From: Coix lacryma-jobi var. lacryma-jobi
Lineage: Eukaryota; Streptophyta; Magnoliopsida; Poales; Poaceae
Direction: 5' to 3'
Assembly: GCA_009763385.1 (NCBI GenBank)
Contig: CM019822.1
Span: 14,752,252 to 14,816,251, forward strand
DNA length: 64,000 bases
Part shown: in pieces, positions 57,438 to 64,000 of the stretch
How positions within the stretch are numbered: the stretch's first letter is position 1
Layout: the number at the start of each line of letters is the position of its first letter
The notes under the pieces: generated by a model
What the model saw: only the letters and a program-made list of their open reading frames with translations
What the model was told of the DNA's origin: nothing
The model's database searches: none
Program-made: the position numbers and the translations under genes

Positions 57438-58732
57438 ACTATGAGGAAACCTTTGCCCCTGTAGCTCGTTTAGAAGCCATTAGAATCCTTCTAGCCTTTG
57501 CTGCTTCGAAGGGTTTTAAGCTTTACCAAATGGATGTCAAGAGTGCTTTCTTGAATGGGTATATAGAGGAATAGGTTTATGTTAGGCAACCCCCTGGTTT
57601 CGAGGATCCTAAGTTTCGAAACCATGTTTATAAACTTTCAAAATCTTAGTATGGTTTGAAACAAGCCCCAAGAGCGTGGTATGATCGTTTGAAAACCTTT
57701 TTACTCTCCAAGGGTTTTAAAATGGGACGGGTCGATAGAACTTTGTTTCTCCTCAAGCAAGGCAACGATACTCTGTTAGTCCAGATTTACGTGGATGACA
57801 TCATCTTTGGTGGCTCCACTCATGCGCTTGTTGCCAAGTTTGCAGATACTATGAGCAGGGAATTTGAGATGAGTATGATGGGTGAGTTAACTTTCTTCCT
57901 CGGGTTGCAAATTAAGCAAACTCGAGATGGGACGTTCGTGCATCAAGGAAAATACCCAAAAGACATCCTGAAGAAATTCGACATGGGCGAGGCCAAGCCT
58001 CTTACGACGCCCATGCCGATGACTGCGGCGATGGATGCGAATCAGGACGGAGAGCTGGTTGACGAGAAGGAATACAGAAGCATGATTGGCTCGCTTCTAT
58101 ACCTGACGGCGACGAGGCCGGATATACAGTTTTCTGTGTGTCTGTGCGCTCATTTTCAGGCATCCCCTCGGACTTCCCACAAGCAAGCGGTCAAGCGCAT
58201 CATGAGGTACTTCCGATACACTCCTGAGTTCGGACTTTGGTATTCCTCCTCTTCGAACCTCTCGCTTTGTGGTTATTCCGATGCGGATTTTGCCGGCTGT
58301 CGGCTTGAGCGCAAGTCTACTTCTGGGACTTGTCAGTTTCTTGGCTCTTCTTTGGTTTCATGGTCTTCTCACAAGCAGTCGAGCGTAGCCCAGTCTACTA
58401 CTGAAGCTGAGTACGTTGCCGCTGCTTCTTGTGCTTCACAGCTTTTATGGATGGTTTCTACTTTGCGTGATTTTGGTCTAGATTTCAGTCGGGTTCCTTT
58501 GCTTTGCGACAGCACTTCAGCCATTAGTGTAGCAAAGAACCCTGTTCTTCACTCCAAGACCAAACACATCGATGTTCGCTTTCACTTTCTTCGTGATCAC
58601 TATGAGAAAGGCGACATTGATCTTAGGCATGTAGACACCCATAACCAGGTTGCGGATATTTTCACCAAGCCTTTGGATCTCTCCACTTTTGCTAGGTTGA
58701 GAGGTGAGCTTGGTGTGTGTTTCCCCATTTAG
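57438..58732 (+). pseudogene. B1: reverse transcriptase and RNase H
   Basis: After the frameshift the RT frame reads [19 protein letters not shown] and [16 protein letters not shown]. It meets TAG at 57572-57574 and TAG at 57647-57649, then stays open from 57650 to 58732. This stretch has YGLKQAPRAWYDRL, the catalytic QIYVDDIIFGG (YVDD at 57788-57799) and GELTFFLGLQIKQ, then RNase H with GYSDADFAGCRLERKSTSG, STTEAEYVAAAS, LLCDSTSAISVAKNP and HSKTKHIDVRFHFLRD, ending ADIFTKPL. RT and RNase H are the best preserved pol domains here, but the upstream stops block them. Confidence 0.9.
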
Positions 58733-60405
58733 ATGGGGGAAGCATTTTTGATGTATCATAGACTGACTTTCTGATCCTTTTCTTGTTTTTGGGTCTTGAG
58801 TCTTTTTGATTTTGTTTTGGCTCCGATTCTGACTTCATCGTATGTGCATCTTGCATTTTTAAGCTTCATGTCTATATTCTTGAGAATGAACTTATGCTCT
58901 GATTAGTGTATGCATCGATGATATATGATGATGCTTGTAGCTTAGGCTCTCCTTGATCACTGATACATGTTGTGAGCTAAGCTATTTTTTCAGAATGATG
59001 AACATGCTTAATGAACTTAAAACTGGATACATGTTCACCATTGAGATTTGCAACTAGCATGTGTAGGATGTGTTGAGGTCACTTGAGCTATTTCATATAT
59101 GCTAGGTTGCTATGTCTCTAGCTCTGAGTCATTCACTTGCTTGGACTGTTCATAATATGCTTAAAATGAACCAAGTTTTAGTGAATTGAAAAGATCGAGA
59201 TGGGATTGCTTTGTCAGCACATCACGGTATCGAGATTGTTTCTCATAGCACTTTGAGTTAAACTTGAGTCGTGGAGTGTAAGACCGAAACCGATGCTTTA
59301 AGCTCCTGATTGCATATGCATAGGCTTAGCACGTTTGGAAAGTTAGGCAATGACAAGCTTTCAACCTCTCACAATCACATGTTAAATTTGAACTTGTGTA
59401 AAAACCGCTGCAAATATCTTCGATAAAATCTAAAATCACAAGTTTATGTTTCTTTCTATAGAATGTTGATTGAACCTTGCTAGGGGTAGTTCACCTTACA
59501 TACATGTTTAGCACTTGTTTGACTTCGTCTATTCATGCTCAGTGCTAATTTGATGGTGAAACTCCTTTCTAAATGGCTTAAAACTACTCACTGAGCTTAT
59601 GCATTCATATCTTGTTTTCAGTGATCAGTTTGAGCCTTTGCTAGCACTTGTGTATGTTGCTATGTAGTCGGATCAGCACTCATTAGAGCATTCCTTCACT
59701 CTTTCGAGTATATACTAGAAGCTGCTAACATGCATTTTTGACTCATGTGCATGTGATTGACTCCGATAGGCATGATCTAGCTCCGTTTGCCTTACTTGAG
59801 CTCCTTTCCTTCTCTCTTTTGTTTGCAAAATTGCCCCCAGGGGGAGAATGTTTTCCAAGATGAGATTTTGATTTTCTGTGGTGACAATTTGCAACTTATG
59901 CTTCACTTGCTGAGGGGGAGTTCTTTGAGTGAGGGGGAGTTTTTCTGCCTATTTGAGTTATTGGCTTACTGCTGGTTGTGTTGAGCCTCTGTGCCTCTAT
60001 CTTGAGGGACTAGCAGTAGTTGCTTCTTATGCAGTCTTCTTATGGTTTCGAGCTTTCAGCTAGTGGTGTTGAGCTCATTCTGCCTCTTCTTGAGAACTAG
60101 CTTGTTTCTGACTTGGTTTTGTCGAGCCATTGCCCATGTCTTTGGGAACCAAGTCTTGTGCTCTGATTTTGATCGAGTTTTGCTTCTTGATGTGTTTTGT
60201 TACTCCGATCTTTTGCTTGGTTTGTGTCGAACCGTTGCCCATGTCTTTGGGGACCAAGCTTCGCTTATCTCGAATTGTTCTTCTTTGGCCTTTTCTCTAG
60301 CTTTTGAACATTTCGATTGAGTTTTTCTCTTTCTATCTAATTCTGCTTTCTTCTATTCTGGTTACGGATACTATGAGTTGACGATGCACTTATCAAGGGG
60401 GAGAT
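58733..60405 (+). other. B1 3' region with PPT-like tracts, no env-like gene
   Basis: This 1.7-kb AT-rich stretch lies between pol and the LTR. No frame above about 90 codons is present and none is membrane-gene-like. GGGGGAG tracts lie near 59838-59845, 59913-59920 and 59932-59939; the terminal PPT AAGGGGGAGAT is 60395-60405. A short duplicated module around GCCCATGTCTTTGGG occurs near 60128-60150 and 60235-60257. Confidence 0.7.
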
Positions 60406-60821
60406 TGAGAACACAAGGTTGATATGTGCCCTTGTGGTTCCCTTCCTGAGTGATGAGTGATCGATCAACGGGCAACATGTCTCTTGGCTGTGTTGATGTG
60501 CAGGTGCGGAGCTCGGACAGTGGTCGAAGGTTAGTTGAAGGTCAAGTAGGGACGTGCCGTGCCAACGGACCGGGAGCGGTGAAGGGCGGACGTGGAGCTT
60601 GGACCGACGGACCAGGAGACCTGAGGATCAGCTGTGGTAGCTAGCACGTGGCGTTGACAAGCAAGAGTACATGAGGATGTGCTGTGAATCGGCCGAGTCG
60701 AGAGGTTGCCTGGCATGGAGGCTGGACATGCTCCGGCATCGGTGCTGGAACTCGGGTTGTGCGAACCACATCCTGTCTTCGACATGGGTTCGGTAGCTGA
60801 GCCTTGAAAAGCTACCCTCGA

Positions 60822-61043
60822 CGGTTTCCGAGTTTGGGCCTCAAAACTCGGGGTGGCCGGTTTCCGAGTTTGGGCCTCAAAACTCGGCGAGGACGGTTTC
60901 CAGGTTTGGGCCTCAAAATCTGGGCGCGCGGGTTTCTAAGTTTGGGCCACAAAACTCAGCGTAAGGACAGGTTTCCCGGTTTTGGCCTCAAAACCGGGGG
61001 AAGGCCCAGGTTTCCCGGTTTCGGCCTCAAAACCGGGAGGAGG
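60822..61043 (+). repeat. Six hairpin units with paired changes in the B LTR
   Basis: Six units of 35-40 bp each read GGTTTCC, stem, GGCCTC-type loop, stem. Units 1 and 2 pair CCGAGTTT with AAACTCGG. Unit 5 pairs CCCGGTTTTG (60975-60984) with CAAAACCGGG (60989-60998), a perfect 10-bp stem with a 4-base loop. Unit 6 keeps most of this. Unit 3 keeps the stem with a G-T pair, and unit 4 has one mismatch. Confidence 0.85.
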
Positions 61044-61293
61044 TCCGCAAAAAGGACGGTCGACGCGTGGCGGCATTGAGAGGCTGGCGTGGAGGCGTGG
61101 CTATCCACGAGGTAGGCGCGGCGGTCGACTGGGCGGCACGTGGTGGCATCCTGAGGCTTGCGTCGAGGCGAAGCTAAGGATGAGAAAGGCGCGTGGCCGT
61201 CAGATCAACTGTCAGCAGAGTTGGATCGGGATACCCCTAGGGTTGGCCGCTTCGCTCATGTATCTAGGGGTAGTAAGGGGATTATTGTTTTAG

Positions 61294-61303
61294 GCTATAA
61301 ATA
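61294..61303 (+). promoter_or_regulatory. TATA box of the B LTR
   Basis: GCTATAAATA lies ahead of a CT-rich stretch (CTCTCCCTCT...CTCTCTCTCT, 61318-61370), as is common at plant LTR start sites. Confidence 0.7.
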
Positions 61304-61895
61304 AGAGAGGCACCCCTCCTCTCCCTCTATCCTTGCAGTCATTTGTTCCTAAGCTCTCTCTCTCTCTAGCCCTCGCTTAGATTCTAATCATACCTCGCTG
61401 CAAGCGATCTGCAGAGACGGGAATCATACCTCTGTGTATTTGGATCTTTGAGGAAACGAGACCGTATTCTCATTGTCTCCTCGTGTGGAGGAATTTTGAC
61501 TGAAATCGAATCGTGTTCTGTGTTCTTCACGTTTTGGTTTTTCATCTCCCGGAGATTTGCTTCGTTCTTCCTCTCCGCGAGATGATTTTCGATTCCACTT
61601 GAATCAATTTGTTCTTGGTCGTGAGCCCCTTCTTTCTACCGAAGGAATTCTCTTCTAACCTCATGAATCCATAGATCAGGTTGATTTCGTGGTTGTTCTT
61701 CGTTCTTCCCCCTTTCTCGGTGATCCACGAATTTCTCTTGATTGACTTGGTTTGGTTCGATGATTTCCAAGGATTAGCACCCCAATACATAGAGGATCAT
61801 CTGGGAGGAGTTTGATCGAAGTTCCTCTCGATTTGGTTGAGATTGATTTGGAGTTGGTCTTGAGCCCGAGCAAGATTGTGTTTTCTAGGTGGTGG

Positions 61896-62157
61896 CGGAC
61901 AGTCCGCGCCCCTGACGGCGGACAGTCCGCGGATCGGGTTTCTTCAGGTTCGGTCAGGAGCAGACCCCTAACTGTTCACTGTCGAGTGAACAGCGGACAG
62001 TCCGCGGTACAAACCCGTGGACAGTCCGAGACATGTCCAGCAGACTTGCAGCACTATTTGGTTTCTGCGTTTTTGCCGCGGGACAGTCCGGCTCTCAGTC
62101 GCGGACAGTCCGAGACCTAACGGCGGACAGTCCGGGACTCTGACCGCGGACAGTCCG
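61896..62157 (+). repeat. Array of CGGACAGTCCG palindromes in the B LTR
   Basis: Six exact copies of CGGACAGTCCG start at 61896, 61919, 61994, 62102, 62124 and 62147. Two near copies are at about 62017 and 62080. Each is a 5-bp inverted repeat around one A, and most sit in GCGGACAGTCCGCG context. The spacing is irregular. Palindrome clusters in LTRs are reported for Sireviruses. Confidence 0.88.
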
Positions 62158-62407
62158 CGAATCTGCTGTTTGTGCAGTTTTGCTCCTTGACTTAGGCAGT
62201 TGGTTTTGGGGTTTCTCCGGAGGTTCCGTTATACCACTAGGACATCTCCTAGGGTATCCACCTACTCGTAGGTCGTGAACTCTCCGGTCGTCTCGAGCCT
62301 TCGCTTTTGGGGTGATTTTCTGGGACAAGGGCTATATAATTCATGAGTTGAATTTGAAGCTCACATTCACCCCCCCCCCCCTCTGGTCGCTAATCCGGTT
62401 CTTCAAT

Positions 62408-62420
62408 TAGTATCGGAGCC
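62408..62420 (+). other. Primer binding site of copia B2
   Basis: TAGTATCGGAGCC lies two bases after the LTR. It matches the TGGTATCGGAGCC form except for the second base. Confidence 0.75.
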
Positions 62421-62468
62421 GGTTAAGGATCTCTCCTACCTTAATCGGTTTCGGATCCTAAGAGCGAC

Positions 62469-64000
62469 ATGGAACGAGGGAATAGCAAGGTTCCTTGGTT
62501 CGATGGAACGAACTATCCCTATTGGAAGATTTGGATGTGTGCTTATCTCAACAGCATCGGATCTTCTGTCTGGGAGATATGTGAGAACGCTGAGTACGTT
62601 GTCCTTGCGGCTCGTGTGGGTCAGATCCAGATTGACCAACATGAGGCCAACTCCAAGGCTCGTAATGCTCTTCTGGCCAGCCTCTCCCTTCCTGAGTTCG
62701 AACGTATCTCAGAGCTTGAGACGGCATGAGAGATCTGGGTGAAGCTTCAAAGCTATCACGAGGGAACCGCTCAGGTTAAGACCAGACTCTTCGAGACCTA
62801 CAAGCGAGAGTACGAGAACTTTGTTCAGTTGGAGGGAGAGACGATTGACGCCATGTTCGCACGTTTCCAAACGATTGTGAACAAGATGCGTGCCAATCGG
62901 GCCAACCTACCCTATGACGATCATGAGAGGGCTCTCAAGTTGCTATACGCCCTGGATCGGAGGGTATGGGAGGTGAAGGTGTCGACCATCATTGAGTCTC
63001 CTGCTTACGACACCCTCACCGTGGATGAGCTGTTCAGCAAGCTCAAATCCACTGAGATCGATCACCTGACTCAGGCCAAGCTGAAGAACCCATCTTCACA
63101 CACCATGGCTTTGGTCTCAGGCACAGGTGGATCGACTTTCTCTGCTGACGCTTCACCTCCTCTTGTTGCTTTGTCTTCTTTGCATACAGTCACGGAGGAG
63201 CAGTTGGAGGCGCTGGGAGACGATGAGCTCGCCCTCGCCATCACCTGGTTCTCGCGGTTTCACAACAACCGCCTGAATCGCCGGCGTGGTGGCGCACGCG
63301 AGGGCTGCTACAAGTGTGGTGATCTAGACCACTTCATGGCGAACTGCCCCAAGAACGACAAGAACTTCCCCGACAAGAACCGCAACTTCAGGCGCAAGGG
63401 CAAGCCAGAGAACAAGGCCGGGAAGAAGAACAAGAATGGCTTCTACCGCTAGGAGGACATGGAGAAGGCTTTCGACGCCGGCAAGCGTGCCTTCCTCGCC
63501 ACCATCGGCGATGGCGAGAAGACCTCCGACGGCGGCTCTAGCGACAACGAGTCCGAGCACAAGATGGAGGATCGCTTCAACGGACTCTGCTTCTTCGGCA
63601 AATCCTCCAAGGGCTTTTGCACCATGGCCTTGGATGAAGAGGACCGCAAGCACCAGGCAGAGGACGCCGATGACGCCCACAACGACGACGACGATGACAA
63701 CGCTTCCGAGGTATCAAACTCTTCTGAAATCGATCGTCTCTTTGATGAGCGGGATAGGTTTGCGGATTTAGTCCTTGTCCTGGAGAAGAGGCTTACGGAA
63801 GTTTTCCAAGAGCGCGTTGAGTTTAAGGCTAAACTGAAAGAGGCGCGTAAGGAGCTTGAGTTCGCTAGGTCCGAGGTGAAGGTGGCTGATGAGGAGGAGT
63901 GTGAGGAGTGCACGATGCATATGACAAACTTTGCCACCCTGCAAACCAGTATGCCGCTTTGATTGAGGTGTATGATGAGCTGAAGAGTAGGCTAGACTTG
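62469..64000 (+). pseudogene. B2 copia gag, open to the window edge
   Basis: The ATG at 62469 begins MERGNSKVPWFDGTNYPYWK, the copia Gag N terminus. A TGA near 62727-62729 is followed in the same frame by EIWVKLQSYHEG and the capsid domain (QVKTRLFETYKREYENF, DAMFARFQTIVNKMRANRA). Next come CYKCGDLDHFMANCPKN (intact knuckle), a basic tail, and a TAG at 63450-63452. The frame continues with MEKAFDAGKRAFLATIGDG, an acidic run and a coiled coil. It shifts near 63950, where one base is missing relative to B1. It is the intact comparison for the A and G insertion sites in B1. Confidence 0.87.

Larger units (their letters stand above)
60406..62405 (+). repeat. Shared LTR between B1 and B2
   Basis: It begins TGAGAACACAAGG straight after the PPT and ends CCGGTTCTTCA straight before a primer site, giving 2000 bp. 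It acts as 3' LTR for B1 and 5' LTR for B2. It has two short-repeat arrays (60822-61043, 61896-62157), a TATA box at 61294-61303 and a C run of about 11 bases near 62371. No gene is present. Confidence 0.85.
1429..64000 (+). mobile_element. Copia element B, tandem array hosting the whole nest
   Basis: This is a Ty1/copia element of Sirevirus (SIRE/Maximus) type on the + strand. Its first copy (B1) survives as 1429-1573, 12577-13223 and 53879-60405. The gaps are elements A and G. B1 has gag, protease, integrase, reverse transcriptase and RNase H in copia order, a 1.7-kb 3' region, a PPT and an LTR (60406-62405). That LTR is followed at once by a primer site and a second gag (B2), which runs off the window. 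The two gags align base by base but differ at roughly one base in ten in the stretches I compared, more than expected for a fresh duplication. B1's own 5' LTR is not in the window. Confidence 0.85.

Noticed and set aside
58733..60405. Possible env-like gene between B1 pol and its LTR, as in some Sireviruses
   Set aside because: No frame longer than about 90 codons and no signal peptide or membrane segment in a sensible frame.
61896..62157. Possible CRISPR-like repeat array
   Set aside because: The palindrome is only 11 bp with irregular spacing inside a plant LTR. There are no cas genes and no uniform spacers.

Overview
This window is plant repeat DNA, with no host gene that I can support. 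It is a nest of LTR retrotransposons typical of a large grass (Poaceae) genome. The Ty1/copia elements look like Sireviruses (SIRE/Maximus). The Ty3/gypsy elements look like Tat, Athila and Tekay/Del types. I see no rRNA, tRNA, CRISPR array or bacterial-type gene. The species cannot be fixed from the sequence; a panicoid grass is a guess.

I name the elements X, A, B, C, D, E, F, G and H. B (+ strand, Sirevirus-like copia) is the host element and runs from about 1429 to the right edge. Its gag is cut by A (1574-12576, minus, complete copia, TSD TCGGG) and by G (from 13224, + strand, Tat-like gypsy, 3' part deleted). G's gag is cut by C (15767-53303, minus, Athila-like without reverse transcriptase or integrase, TSD GACGA). 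C's 3' region is cut by E (18873-48796, minus, Tekay-like, TSD ATTCA). One LTR of E is cut twice: by D (20797-29038, +, TSD GCGCA) and by F (29702-44707, +, TSD GCGGC). The nest B > G > C > E > D/F is therefore five levels deep. A carries a solo LTR, H (5037-6246, TSD ACCAT). X (1-1428, minus) is the 5' end of another gypsy element at the left edge. The joins at A, D and F are confirmed by intact copies of the same target elsewhere in the window.

Two arrangements stand out. F has three LTRs and two internal regions in one tandem array (LTR 29702-33846, 35128-39272, 40564-44707) inside a single TSD. B's LTR at 60406-62405 ends one copia internal region and begins a second (B2, from 62406), so B is also a tandem array.

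All coding regions are broken by stops, frameshifts or deletions. The best preserved are B's integrase (56142-57437) and reverse transcriptase/RNase H (57656-58732). D, E and F have LTRs of 2.8, 3.0 and 4.1 kb around internal regions of only about 2.7, 0.6 and 1.3 kb. They look like non-autonomous Tekay/Del derivatives, and E keeps the last codons of a chromodomain. Several LTRs carry arrays of short hairpins or palindromes. The array at 60822-61043 shows paired changes that keep the stem and is the most unusual sequence-level signal here.
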